A stretch of 64,000 nucleotides of DNA from Paraburkholderia caballeronis. Lineage in GTDB: Bacteria; Pseudomonadota; Gammaproteobacteria; Burkholderiales; Burkholderiaceae. This document shows positions 53,464 to 62,684 of this stretch, in pieces. The notes below the pieces were generated by a model that saw nothing but the letters and a program-made list of their open reading frames with translations, was not told the origin of the DNA and did not search any database. The stretch covers positions 744,001 through 808,000 of the forward strand of contig NZ_FNSR01000003.1 of NCBI RefSeq assembly GCF_900104845.1. Direction: 5' to 3'. How positions within the stretch are numbered: position 1 is the first letter of the stretch; every line of letters begins with the position of its first letter. The position numbers were made by a program, and so were the translations under genes.

Positions 53464-53775
53464 TCAGACGCCATGGACAACGCCCTGCTTTCAAGGTGGA
53501 TTGATTGCAGCCGATCGATAAACGACGCCCCTCGGTCATCGAAAGCGTGTTTCCACATGACGCCAGTGTCGATTTGCGGTGCGCACGGCCACACTACCTG
53601 ACGAATAGATTCCAGTCGCGACGCATAAAACCCATGCACGGCGAGCCGCCCCGCTTGTCTTTGTCGCACTGCAAGGCTAGATTCACGTTCAAACGGTACC
53701 AATTCGTGCGGATCACGAATGATCGTCCGTCGTTCGGGCCTGGTGACATTCGAGACCCTTCGAAGGTGACTTGAC
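53464..53775. other. Upstream region of the SPFH operon
   Basis: About 310 bases without a gene. The only clear structure is the inverted repeat at 53702-53720. AAGGTG before the ATG at 53776 is the ribosome-binding site. Confidence 0.45.
53702..53720. promoter_or_regulatory. Inverted repeat before the SPFH/ATPase operon
   Basis: ATTCGTG and CACGAAT are perfect 7-base arms around a 5-base spacer, 55 bases before the first gene. Its length (19 bases) and place fit an operator, but no regulator gene is adjacent. Confidence 0.45.
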
Positions 53776-55689
53776 ATGCGGCACGGCAACAGAGGTACCG
53801 ATCATCATCGCGTCCCCGAAGCAGAAACGTACGCGCATCTCGCCGGGGCGAGTTTCGTGCTGGCCGCGGTGCTTGCAATTTTCGCGTGTTCCGGCACCCT
53901 CGGGGCCGAGTTTCGCTGGATCGCCCCGCTTGCCGCCGCCGCGCTGAACGTCCTGCTCGTGGCCGTGGCCGCCCAACTCGCTGCCGAACCGCAGTCGCCG
54001 CCCCCCGCGGCGCCCACCGGCCCCACGGACTGGAACCTCCTGCGCGCATCATGGTGGCGCGCCGCCCCCGACTTCGCACGCGCGGCGTTGCGCACGGTTC
54101 GGTGGTGGCCCTGGTGCGTGCTGATCGGCGCCACCTTTTCGTTGCTGCTTTGCGCCGCCACCTGGTTCGTCTTCGGCCAGCGGCCCCTCGCATGGAGTCC
54201 TTCGGCGCATGGCGCCGTGGTGCTCGCGTGCGCCGCGGCGCTCGTGCTCGCCTTCGTCACGCTCGTCGCCGAACGTCTTTTCGCCGCGCGCGCCAACGCG
54301 AACCACGCCGATGCCGTCCTCGCCGGCGCATTGCGCGTCGTGCTCGTCACCGCGCTCGTCGGCGCGGCCTGCGCCGCGCTGTACGCATGGGCATCGGTCG
54401 ACGCACGCTGGCTCGCCTGGGCAGCCGCGCTTCTGCCCGCCGCGATCGCCTGCGAGTACGCGGTACGCGCCGCGCTCACGTGGTTCATGCCGCCCAGCGC
54501 ATCGGCCACGCCGGTCCAGGTCGTCGACAGCACGATCGCGCACTGGCTGATGCGTCCGCCCGCATCGCCCGCCGAACTCGGCGCTTCGCTGCGCCGCCGC
54601 TATGGCATCGACCTGCGCCAGAGCTGGGTGCTCTACAGCACCGTGCGCATGCTGCCTGCCGTGTGCGTGGCGCTCGTGACCGTCGCATGGCTGCTGAGCG
54701 GCGTCACGATCCTGCAGCCCGACCAGCGCGCCGTCTACGAGCGCTTCGGCGCCCCCGTCGCGGTGTGGCAGCCGGGTCTGCACGCGGGGCTGCCCTGGCC
54801 GTTCGGCCAGGCCCAGGTGCTCGACAACGGCGCGGTGCGCCAGATCGTCGTGTCCAGCGGCGCGGACGCCATGGACGACGGCGGTGACGGGAGCGCCGCC
54901 GCGCCGCCGATCGACGCCGACGCCCGCACGCCCGAACAGCTCGACCGCCTCTGGGACGTCGTCCATCCGTGGGAGACCACCCAGGTGATCGCGGGCGGCA
55001 ACAGCCAGCAGCAGAACTTCGAGATCGTGAGTGCCGATGTGCGGCTCGACTATCGCGTCGGCGCGAGCGATGCCGACGCACGCGCGTCGCTCTATCGCGC
55101 AGCCGACGTCCCCGCCGTCGTGCGTGCCGTCGCGAACCGCGAAGTCGTCCGTTATCTCGCTTCGCATACGCTCGATGCACTGATCGAGGCGCGCCAGACC
55201 GTCATCGCCGAGCGCCTCCGCCGCGCCGTGCAGCAGCAGCTCGACACACTCGGCAGCGGCATCGAGGTCGTGGCCGTGGTCATCGAAAGCGTGCATCCGC
55301 CCGCGGGCGTGTCGGCGGCGTGGCATGACGTGCAGGCCGCGCAGATCCGCGCGGCGGCGAGTGTCGCGCAGTCCCGCGCGCTCGCGGCGGGATTGATGGG
55401 CCAAGCGCAGGAACAGGCGCAGACGGGCATCGCCGCAGCAAGTGCTGCGGCCGCCGAAACGCTCGCTACTGCGCGCGCGCAACAGACCACTTTCGCCGCC
55501 GACATCGCCGCCGGACAAGCGGGCGGTCGCGCGTTCGCCTTCGAGTACTACCTGCATAACCTGCAAAAGGGTCTGCAGAACGCCAACCTCACGGTGATCG
55601 ACGATCGCCTCGTGACCGGCAACCGCGCGACGATCGACCTGCGTTCGTACAACGCGGGCGACGCCGCCGGCGCGAAACGGCTGTATTGA
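53776..55689 (+). CDS. Large HflK-like SPFH membrane protein
   Basis: The 637-residue protein has an unusual N-terminal half of about 300 residues with six or so membrane segments (AHLAGASFVLAAVLAIFAC near 20, CVLIGATFSLLLCAATWFVF near 114, and others). An SPFH/band-7 domain of HflK type follows from VTILQPDQRAVYERFGAPVA near 310 to about 520, then an alanine-rich coiled coil. HflK proteins form membrane rings that shield or modulate FtsH protease. Ordinary HflK is about 420 residues. The stop overlaps the next gene region. Confidence 0.85.
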   Translation: MRHGNRGTDHHRVPEAETYAHLAGASFVLAAVLAIFACSGTLGAEFRWIAPLAAAALNVLLVAVAAQLAAEPQSPPPAAPTGPTDWNLLRASWWRAAPDFARAALRTVRWWPWCVLIGATFSLLLCAATWFVFGQRPLAWSPSAHGAVVLACAAALVLAFVTLVAERLFAARANANHADAVLAGALRVVLVTALVGAACAALYAWASVDARWLAWAAALLPAAIACEYAVRAALTWFMPPSASATPVQVVDSTIAHWLMRPPASPAELGASLRRRYGIDLRQSWVLYSTVRMLPAVCVALVTVAWLLSGVTILQPDQRAVYERFGAPVAVWQPGLHAGLPWPFGQAQVLDNGAVRQIVVSSGADAMDDGGDGSAAAPPIDADARTPEQLDRLWDVVHPWETTQVIAGGNSQQQNFEIVSADVRLDYRVGASDADARASLYRAADVPAVVRAVANREVVRYLASHTLDALIEARQTVIAERLRRAVQQQLDTLGSGIEVVAVVIESVHPPAGVSAAWHDVQAAQIRAAASVAQSRALAAGLMGQAQEQAQTGIAAASAAAAETLATARAQQTTFAADIAAGQAGGRAFAFEYYLHNLQKGLQNANLTVIDDRLVTGNRATIDLRSYNAGDAAGAKRLY

Positions 55690-55724
55690 ACCTGAACGTC
55701 CATTCCAATCGCGAGGAGCATGGA

Positions 55725-56765
55725 TTGAGCGGCTCACACTTTCCTTTCCATCACGGTCACGCGGGCCATGCGCACGCTCATCGCGGTCACGGCGACGCGC
55801 AAGCGGGCGGCGGCGGCAAGGGCTTCGCGTGGCGTGTCGCGCTGGCGCTGCTCTGCGTCGTGATCGCAGCGGTAATCGCCAGCGTCGTGCAGGTTCACGA
55901 AGGCGAAGCCGCCGTCGTCACGCGCTTCGGAGAACCCGTGCGCGTCGTGCTCGATCCGGGCCTCGCGTGGCGCCTGCCCGCGCCCATCGAAGCCACGGTG
56001 CCGGTGGACCTGCGCCTGCACACGACGTCGAGCGGACTGCAGGACGTCGGCACGCGCGACGGCCTGCGCATTCTCGTACAGGCTTACGTGGCGTGGCGCG
56101 TGCCCGACAACGCCGCGGACGTGAGCCACTTCGTGCGCGCGGTGCGCAACCAGCCGGACGAAGCCGCACGCCAGATCCGTTCGCTGCTCGGCTCCGCGCT
56201 GCAAACCATCACCTCCGGTTTCGACCTCGCGACGCTCGTCAACACCGACCCGAACCAGGTGAAGATCGGCGCCTACGAGGACGAACTGCGACGCCAGATC
56301 GACGCGCAGCTTTACGCCACCTACGGCGTCCACGCGGTGCAGGTCGGCCTGGAGCGCCTCACGCTCCCCGCGGCGACGCTCTCCGCGACGGTCGAGCGCA
56401 TGCGCGCCGAGCGCGAAACGGTTGCGGCGCAGCGCACCGCCGAAGGCAGACTCCTGGCGGCGCAAGTCCGCTCGGACGCCGACCGGGACGCGCGTATCGC
56501 CGTCGCCGACGCCAACGCGAAGGCCGCCGGAATCGAGGCGCAATCGCGCCGTGACGCCGCCGCCATCTACGGCAGGAGTTATGCGGGCAACCCGCAGCTC
56601 TACACGATGCTGCGCTCGCTCGACACGCTCTCGACCGTCGTGAACGCCAACACGAACCTGATCCTGCGCACCGACGCCGCGCCCTTCCGCGTGCTCGTGC
56701 AGGGTCCGCCGGGACTCGATGCGCCCGGCAGCGGCGCCGCCGCCAACGCTCGCCGCGCGCCATGA
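55725..56765 (+). CDS. HflC-like SPFH protein with histidine-rich N-terminus
   Basis: I start this at a TTG (55725) with GAGGAG six bases ahead; another TTG at 55686 overlaps the previous stop. No ATG is available in frame. The 346-residue protein opens with a His-rich cytoplasmic stretch (SHFPFHHGHAGHAHAHRG). One membrane helix (VALALLCVVIAAVIASVVQV) and an SPFH domain with EGEAAVVTRFGEPVRVVLDPG follow, then a coiled coil. The histidines suggest metal binding, in line with the metal ATPase downstream. Confidence 0.8.
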   Translation: MSGSHFPFHHGHAGHAHAHRGHGDAQAGGGGKGFAWRVALALLCVVIAAVIASVVQVHEGEAAVVTRFGEPVRVVLDPGLAWRLPAPIEATVPVDLRLHTTSSGLQDVGTRDGLRILVQAYVAWRVPDNAADVSHFVRAVRNQPDEAARQIRSLLGSALQTITSGFDLATLVNTDPNQVKIGAYEDELRRQIDAQLYATYGVHAVQVGLERLTLPAATLSATVERMRAERETVAAQRTAEGRLLAAQVRSDADRDARIAVADANAKAAGIEAQSRRDAAAIYGRSYAGNPQLYTMLRSLDTLSTVVNANTNLILRTDAAPFRVLVQGPPGLDAPGSGAAANARRAP

Positions 56766-57880
56766 GCACCGGCTCGTTCGCGTCCCGCCACGGTCCCGGC
56801 GCGCAGGCCGTGCGCGCCGCGTTCTGGTTCATTGCCGTGGTCGCGGCGCTGGCCGCCCTCGCGTGGGCATGCTCGAACGTGCAGCGCGTGCCGCCCGACA
56901 GCCAGGCCGTCGTGATGCGTTTCGGCAAGTTCGTGCGCCACCAGAGCGCGGGCCTGCTGATTGCCTGGCCGCGCCCGTTCGAAACCGTCGTGCTGCTGCC
57001 CGGACCCGCGCGCGTGCTGGTGCAGCCCATCGCCGAACTCGACCGGGACGCGCGTGCGCGCGCGCTAGACCCGGCGCCCGCCGATACGACGACGCCATCC
57101 AGCGACAGGTCAACGGGAAGCGTCCATCCTGGCGACGCAACAAGCGCGAACGGCCCCCTGCTCTCCGATGCGCTCGCCGGCTCGGGCTACGTGCTCACGG
57201 GCGACGCCGCCGTCGTGCAGTTGGCGGCAACGCTCTACTACCGCGTGAGTTCGCCGTACGACTACGTGGTGCAGCAGCCGCTGCTTTCGTCCGCGCTCGA
57301 ACGGTTGACCGCATCCGCGGTGGCCGAGGTGGGCGCCTCGCGCGATCTGGATGCGATTCTCGTCGCCCGCCCCGAACTGCTCGCCGCCGATGCCCGGATG
57401 GCCGCCCAGCGCGAGCGGCTGCGCGACGACATCGCACGCGCGGTCGAGCGCCGCCTGCAGGCGCTCGAAGCGCGTCATGCGGGACTCGGCATCGAGGTGT
57501 CGCGCGTGGACGTGCAGGCGAACCTGCCGGCTGCGGCGGTCGATGCGTTCAACTCGGTCCTCAGTTCGCTGCAGACCGCGGAGCGCAACATCGCCGACGC
57601 GCGCACGGCGGCCGAGACGACGCGTCAGGCAGCCCGGCAGCACGCGGACCAGATCCTGCAGAACGCGCAGGCCAGCGTCACCGAACGCGTGACGACAGCC
57701 CAGGCGGAAACTCAGACCATCCTGCAGCTCGAAGCGCCACTCGATGCGAACAGCGACCCCGGCCTGCTCGCACGGGCCTACCGCGACCGGGTCGCGCAGA
57801 TTCTCTCGAAGGCGGGCCGCGTCACGACGATCGATCCGTACGACACGTCGAGCCTCGTGCTTCCCGGGAGGGCACAGTGA
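56762..57880 (+). CDS. Third SPFH/HflK-like membrane protein
   Basis: The 372-residue protein has one N-terminal membrane helix (AAFWFIAVVAALAALAWA near residue 19). The SPFH domain starts VQRVPPDSQAVVMRFGKFVR near 40, is interrupted by a low-complexity insert near residues 95-130, and ends in a coiled coil. Its ATG overlaps the previous stop, and its stop overlaps the ATPase start, so all four genes are probably translated together. Confidence 0.82.
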   Translation: MSTGSFASRHGPGAQAVRAAFWFIAVVAALAALAWACSNVQRVPPDSQAVVMRFGKFVRHQSAGLLIAWPRPFETVVLLPGPARVLVQPIAELDRDARARALDPAPADTTTPSSDRSTGSVHPGDATSANGPLLSDALAGSGYVLTGDAAVVQLAATLYYRVSSPYDYVVQQPLLSSALERLTASAVAEVGASRDLDAILVARPELLAADARMAAQRERLRDDIARAVERRLQALEARHAGLGIEVSRVDVQANLPAAAVDAFNSVLSSLQTAERNIADARTAAETTRQAARQHADQILQNAQASVTERVTTAQAETQTILQLEAPLDANSDPGLLARAYRDRVAQILSKAGRVTTIDPYDTSSLVLPGRAQ

Positions 57881-59970
57881 ACGCAAACGTGGACCCCGTC
57901 ATTCGTCCGGCCGGGAACTCCGCGCCGGCACGCGCCGAATCGGGCGAGCACGACGCGCACGGGCCAGCCGCGCCTTCGGTTGGCGGCGCCTCCCTGCCCG
58001 GCGTCACGCTCGCGCCCGCCGAGCGCCGCGCGATCTCGCGGCGCATCGTGCTCGCGCTCGCGGCGGCCGGCTTGCTGCTGCTCTCGCTGGTCTGGCGCGT
58101 CGTGACATCCCAGGGACCGGCGCTCGCCGATCTGCTCGCCGGACTCGCCTCGGTGCTCGTCGCCGGGCCGGTGTTCGCCGGCGCCTGGCACAGCCTGAAG
58201 TCGCCGGATCTGCATGGCGTCACCGACCGGCTCATTGCGCTCGCGATGCTCGCCGCGTGGGCCACCGGCGACATGGTCACGGCCGCCCTGCTGCCCGTCG
58301 TCATGACGTTCGGACACGCGCTCGAAGAACGCAGCGTGTTGGGCTCGCAGGAGGCGATCCGCGCGCTGTCCCGGCTCGCTGCAACGCATGCGAGGCGCAT
58401 CAAGGCGGACGGCACCGCCGAGGACGTGCCCGCCGAATCGCTCGCGCCCGGCGACCTGCTCGAAGTCGCCGCCGGCGCGCGCATTCCGGCGGACGGTGTC
58501 GTGAAGAGCGGCCGATCCGCCGTCGACAACAGCCCGATCACGGGCGAGTCGCTGCCGCTCGAAGTCGTCGCGGCGGATACGGTGTATGGCGGCGCGATGA
58601 ATCTCGACGGCGCGCTGCGCGTGGAAGTCACGCAGGTGGGCGGGCAATCGACGCTCGGCAAGATCGTCGAGTTGCTCGCACACGCCGAGCGCGCCAAGCC
58701 GCCCATCACCGAGGCGCTCGAACGCTACATGGGCGGTTATCTCGCGCTCGTGCTGCTGTGCGCGGCGCTCGTGTGGTTCGTCTCGGCGAACGCATCGGCG
58801 ATGCTCGCCGTGATCGTCGCCGCCTGCCCTTGCGCGCTCGTGCTCGCGGCTCCAGCGACGGCCATCGCCGGCATCGCCGTGGGCGCGCGCCACGGCCTGC
58901 TATTGCGCAACGCGGCGTTCCTCGACCGCGTGGCCGACCTCGACTCGCTCATCGTCGACAAGACCGGCACCCTCACGCACGGCGAACTGCACGTCGTCGA
59001 CGTCGCATTGCAGCCGGGCGCCGATGCGGCCCAGGTCTTCGCGCTCGCCGCGCAGTTGAGCCGCGGCAGTTCGCATCCGGTGAGCCGCGCGCTGCAACGC
59101 TACGCGAACGCGCACGGCCATCACGCGGCCGGCGAGGACGCCGTGCGCGAACTGCCGGGTCTCGGCGTGGTGGCGCAAACCGCGGACGGGCTCGCCGTGC
59201 TGGGCCGCGACGCGTTGCTGCGCGAACACGCGCAGGACCTGCCCGCGCCGCCCGCACTGCACGACGGACCGCTTGCCGGCCTCGTGCTGGACGGCCGGCT
59301 GCTCGCCTGGTTCGCGTTCGCCGATACATTGCGTCCGGACGCCATCGATGCTCTCGCCGAACTGCGCAAGCTGGGCCTCGCACGCCAGACGCTGCTCACC
59401 GGCGACCGCGAGCCAGTTGCGCTCGAAGTCGCCGCGCAGGTGGGCATCGAGCGCGTGATTGCCGGCGCGCTGCCGCACGACAAGCTCGAATTCGTGAAGC
59501 AGGAACTCGCGGCGGGGCGCCGTCCGCTCGTGGTCGGCGACGGCCTGAACGACGTGCTCGCCATCAAGGCGGGCGCGACCAGCATCGCCATTGGCGGACG
59601 TGGCGTGGATATCGCGGTCGCCTCCGCCGACGTCGTGCTGCTCGGCGACGACCTGCGCCGCATTCCGGTCTGTGTGAGGCTCGGCCGGCGCTGCCGGCGG
59701 ACCGCGACGGTCAACGCGATTTTCGGCATTGCGTGGACGGCCGCGGTCATCGCGGTCGCTGCGCTGGGCGTGCTCGGCGCGGTATGGATCGCCGTGCTGC
59801 ACAACATCGGCACGTTCATCGTGCTCGCCAATGCAGGCAGACTGCTGCGCGTCGCCGAACCCGGCGTCACGCCCGCGCCGCCGCCAGCAAGGGGGGAAAG
59901 CGGGCCGGCCGCCGGGCATGACGATGGCGCGCCGCCGACTTCGAGCAGCACGACGCGACGGACGAACTGA
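57877..59970 (+). CDS. P1B-type heavy-metal ATPase
   Basis: The 697-residue ATPase starts at GTG 57877 behind GGGAGG. It has ITGESLPLE near 212, the membrane metal motif AACPCALVLA near 317, phosphorylation site DKTGTLTHG near 361, SSHPVSRAL near 400 and the hinge GDGLNDV near 555. No N-terminal CxxC metal-binding domain is present, only a short His-containing leader. CPC with this context fits Zn/Cd/Pb or Cu transport; the ion cannot be fixed from sequence alone. It is the last gene of the SPFH operon. Confidence 0.9.
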   Translation: MNANVDPVIRPAGNSAPARAESGEHDAHGPAAPSVGGASLPGVTLAPAERRAISRRIVLALAAAGLLLLSLVWRVVTSQGPALADLLAGLASVLVAGPVFAGAWHSLKSPDLHGVTDRLIALAMLAAWATGDMVTAALLPVVMTFGHALEERSVLGSQEAIRALSRLAATHARRIKADGTAEDVPAESLAPGDLLEVAAGARIPADGVVKSGRSAVDNSPITGESLPLEVVAADTVYGGAMNLDGALRVEVTQVGGQSTLGKIVELLAHAERAKPPITEALERYMGGYLALVLLCAALVWFVSANASAMLAVIVAACPCALVLAAPATAIAGIAVGARHGLLLRNAAFLDRVADLDSLIVDKTGTLTHGELHVVDVALQPGADAAQVFALAAQLSRGSSHPVSRALQRYANAHGHHAAGEDAVRELPGLGVVAQTADGLAVLGRDALLREHAQDLPAPPALHDGPLAGLVLDGRLLAWFAFADTLRPDAIDALAELRKLGLARQTLLTGDREPVALEVAAQVGIERVIAGALPHDKLEFVKQELAAGRRPLVVGDGLNDVLAIKAGATSIAIGGRGVDIAVASADVVLLGDDLRRIPVCVRLGRRCRRTATVNAIFGIAWTAAVIAVAALGVLGAVWIAVLHNIGTFIVLANAGRLLRVAEPGVTPAPPPARGESGPAAGHDDGAPPTSSSTTRRTN

Positions 59971-60207
59971 TCACCGCCATTGCTGCGACCTGCGGCAGCG
60001 TTCCGGAACCGCTTCAACTACGACTACAACGCGTTCTATCACCGAATAGCCGGGACCTGGCCTCATGGTGCATTCGGACCAGGGCACGGTGTCCTCAGAT
60101 TCAGGGGGCTGCTCCAAGCCGCATCCGGCGATCTCCGCGCGGGCCACGCGTAAGCGGCCGGTACCGGCGCAGCCCTTTCTGTCGGCCTTAAATTTTCATA
60201 TAATAAA

Positions 60208-60225
60208 AATTAAACCGGTTAAATT
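60208..60225. promoter_or_regulatory. Probable HipB operator
   Basis: AATTAAACCGGTTAAATT is an almost perfect palindrome (centre AACCGGTT) in an AT-rich promoter stretch 11 bases before the hipB start. Autorepression by HipB at such sites is the norm for hipBA. Confidence 0.55.
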
Positions 60226-60235
60226 GGAAATTATT

Positions 60236-60559
60236 GTGAAAAAGCGGTTGGACGCTGACCTGCTTCCCTACGAGATAGAGCAGGCGTTGGAGGTGCTCGG
60301 CGAGAGCATTTCACTTGCCCGGCGCGCGCGTGGATGGACGCAGGCCGACCTTGCCGCAAAAATCGACGCAAGCGTCAATACCGTGGTCAGTCTGGAAAAG
60401 GGAAGGCCATCGGTATCGCTCGGGCAACTGGCAAAGGCGCTGTGGACGCTCGACCGGATAGATCTGTTGCGCGAAGTGGCGGCAGTCGATCGCGATACCA
60501 TTATTCAGGAAGCGGCCCTCGGCAGCATTCCGCGCCGCGTGAGGTCACGACGTGGCTAA
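60236..60559 (+). CDS. hipB: HipB-like antitoxin (XRE helix-turn-helix)
   Basis: The 107-residue protein from the GTG at 60236 (MKKRLDADLLPYE) has an XRE-type helix-turn-helix: ISLARRARGWTQADLAAKID near residue 27 and ASVNTVVSLEKGRPSVSLGQL near 48. It overlaps hipA by eight bases. HipB neutralises HipA and represses the operon. Longer in-frame starts upstream cross the AT-rich promoter and are unlikely. Confidence 0.88.
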   Translation: MKKRLDADLLPYEIEQALEVLGESISLARRARGWTQADLAAKIDASVNTVVSLEKGRPSVSLGQLAKALWTLDRIDLLREVAAVDRDTIIQEAALGSIPRRVRSRRG

Positions 60560-61892
60560 GCGCTCCCATCCGGTCTGGGTCTGGCTGCCAGGCGCGGTCG
60601 CGCCACGGGAGTGCGGCATCTTCTCGTGGGAGCCCGGACGAGGTGAATTCGGATACGCCGACGGCTACAAGGCATCGGCTGGCGCGATGCCCATTGATCC
60701 GATCAACCTCCCCTTTACGCATTCCCGGAAACCGGCGCTCACGACCGACATGAAGGGCGTTTTTGGCGTACTGCGCGACGCGTCACCGGAAGGTTTCGGA
60801 CTCGACCTGCTGAATGCGAAGTACGGTAGCGAAATGCTCGACGAACTCGATCGCATGGACCTTGCGTCGGGCGATGGTGTGGGAGCCATAGAGGTCTGTG
60901 CGGAAGCACGAATCGAAGCAAAGAGCGCCTTCGTGCCGCCTCCCGAAACGCGCCTGCAGGTCGAGCTTGAGAAGATTGAACCGGGTGTATCTGCGCGGCG
61001 CGTGGTGCAGCGGATTGCCGGCACGGACGACGGCACCAGTCTCGGCGGCGAGAAGCCGAAGCTGACCATTACGCGAGAGAGCGCAAGCGGCACCGAATGG
61101 TGGATCGCGAAACTACAGGCCCCAAACGATCCACCGTTTCTGACCGCGAGAGAATATGTCGGGATGTCGCTTGCGCGTCGATGTGGCGTCCATACCGCAG
61201 ACGTCGAGTTTTGCCACATTGGCCCTCATCCCATTACCCTGATCAGGCGCTTCGATCGCGCAGTGACGCCGGCCGGCGTGGAGCGAACCCTGTTCGCGAG
61301 CGCGGCCACGCTCCTTCGCCTGAAATCGGATGACCGCGACGATCCGCGTCGCTCGTACGTCAATCTGGCCCACGAGCTCCGTCGATGGTGCGGGAACAGG
61401 GAATATGACCCGTCCGAAGAGTTGCGCGAACTCTGGCGCAGGATGGTCGTCAATGCGCTGGTTGGCAACTACGACGACCATCCCCGTAACCACGGCGTGA
61501 TTTTTACGGAGCGTTCGTGGCGCCTGTCACCGGCTTATGACATCGTGCCCATTCCGGTGAGGAACCCGGAGCAAAGCGGAACCGTGCAGGCGATGGCGAT
61601 CAACCGCGAAGGCCAGCGCACCGTCACGGCCGCGGCCCTGGTCGCAAGCGCCGAGGTGTTCGAATATTCCGCGGCCGAGGCGTGGGAGATCATTCGGGCG
61701 ATGGCGGCACAGGTCCATGAAGGGTGGCGTGACCTTTACATCCGCGACTGTGGTCTGACAGAAGAGGAGGCTGACCGGCAGCGATCGGCATTCCGCTTTG
61801 CCGAGAAGGTCGTGACCGGCCAGCAGTCGGTCGATCTGGAGGCACTTGCGACTCGACGCGGGGGGCGGCGAGGCACGGCGGGTCGGCGCTGA
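60552..61892 (+). CDS. hipA: HipA-family serine/threonine kinase toxin
   Basis: The 446-residue protein has the HipA fold: LPFTHSRKPALTTDMKGVFGVLRDASPEGFG near residue 52, the Gly-rich GTSLGGEKPKLTI near 160 and the catalytic NALVGNYDDHPRNHG near residue 300, with the metal-binding SPAYDIVP near 327. HipA phosphorylates a host protein (a glutamyl-tRNA synthetase in E. coli) and causes growth arrest. The kinase residues appear intact. Confidence 0.92.
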   Translation: MAKRSHPVWVWLPGAVAPRECGIFSWEPGRGEFGYADGYKASAGAMPIDPINLPFTHSRKPALTTDMKGVFGVLRDASPEGFGLDLLNAKYGSEMLDELDRMDLASGDGVGAIEVCAEARIEAKSAFVPPPETRLQVELEKIEPGVSARRVVQRIAGTDDGTSLGGEKPKLTITRESASGTEWWIAKLQAPNDPPFLTAREYVGMSLARRCGVHTADVEFCHIGPHPITLIRRFDRAVTPAGVERTLFASAATLLRLKSDDRDDPRRSYVNLAHELRRWCGNREYDPSEELRELWRRMVVNALVGNYDDHPRNHGVIFTERSWRLSPAYDIVPIPVRNPEQSGTVQAMAINREGQRTVTAAALVASAEVFEYSAAEAWEIIRAMAAQVHEGWRDLYIRDCGLTEEEADRQRSAFRFAEKVVTGQQSVDLEALATRRGGRRGTAGRR

Positions 61893-61965
61893 CGCAGAAC
61901 GAATATCCGCCTCGCGCGGCCGGTTCATGTCGGGTTGCTGTTTGGCATAAAACAGCTTTTAGAGC

Positions 61966-62424
61966 CTATAAATTTAACTTTATTGCGAATAAAGATCGGC
62001 GGGTACTCAACTGGGTCGCGCGGCAGACGCGGATCGCGTGCGCCGCCACGCCGTCGGAGTCGCATTCGGTCAGATACGGCGGAAACAGCAGAATGCCGTC
62101 CGCGCCGCTGGCTTCCGCTGCCCGGGCCTGCTCGATCGCCTGCGCGGTGCCGCCGCCCGCCGGCGCGATGACGGGCACCTTGCCCGCCACCTGTTCGACC
62201 GCGGCCTTGACGACGCGATCGACCTCGGCGGACGTCAGCGAGAAAAACTCGCCGGTGCCGCCGGCAGCGAAGAGTCCCGCTACGGAATAGCTCGACAGCC
62301 AGTCGAGGTTGCTGCGGTAAGCCGCTTCGTCGAACCGGTAGTCGTGGTCGAAATGGGTAACAGGGAAAGAGAGCAGCCCGGCGCTCAACGCGTCGCGCAG
62401 TTCCTGTTGTGTGTATTGGCTCAT
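61966..62424 (-). pseudogene. kdgD: Truncated 5-dehydro-4-deoxyglucarate dehydratase (KdgD)
   Basis: The first 140 residues ([20 protein letters not shown], then [33 protein letters not shown]) match the N-terminal half of KdgD, a DapA-family enzyme of about 300 residues. After [14 protein letters not shown] the similarity stops and an unrelated tail ends at 61966. The Schiff-base lysine half is missing, so it cannot be active. It marks a deletion or rearrangement point near 62010. Confidence 0.8.
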
Positions 62425-62472
62425 CGGCGTGATTGCTCCATCAAGAATGAGGGAGACTTTAGGAGGTAGACC

Positions 62473-62500
62473 GATTCACGTAAATTTCAAACAGTGAATC
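62473..62500. promoter_or_regulatory. Inverted repeat upstream of the kdgD remnant
   Basis: GATTCAC and GTGAATC arms are 14 bases apart, about 50 bases before the kdgD start. It may be the old operator of the sugar-acid operon. Confidence 0.4.
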
Positions 62501-62684
62501 GATCGATACCTTTCCTGGATCGATCGCCGGGAAAGCCAGGAGAGGGATTACCGGTCCGGACGCGGCGCGGCATACTCATGGCGATTTTTCACCGTGGCGC
62601 CGGCCACATCGAACGCTTCGACGAACATCGAGCATCTATGACGCATTCGGCCGCCGACGGCGCGACCGGCGTGTGCCTCGCTGA
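62501..62684. other. Intergenic debris, nothing recognised
   Basis: No recognisable gene. Short plus-strand frames here lack family patterns; the stretch lies between broken genes and is probably decaying. Confidence 0.4.

Noticed and set aside
56719..57876. Upstream in-frame extension of the P-type ATPase by about 386 codons
   Set aside because: The extension is Arg rich and lies out of frame over the third SPFH gene; the GTG at 57877 has a strong ribosome-binding site and a stop overlap.
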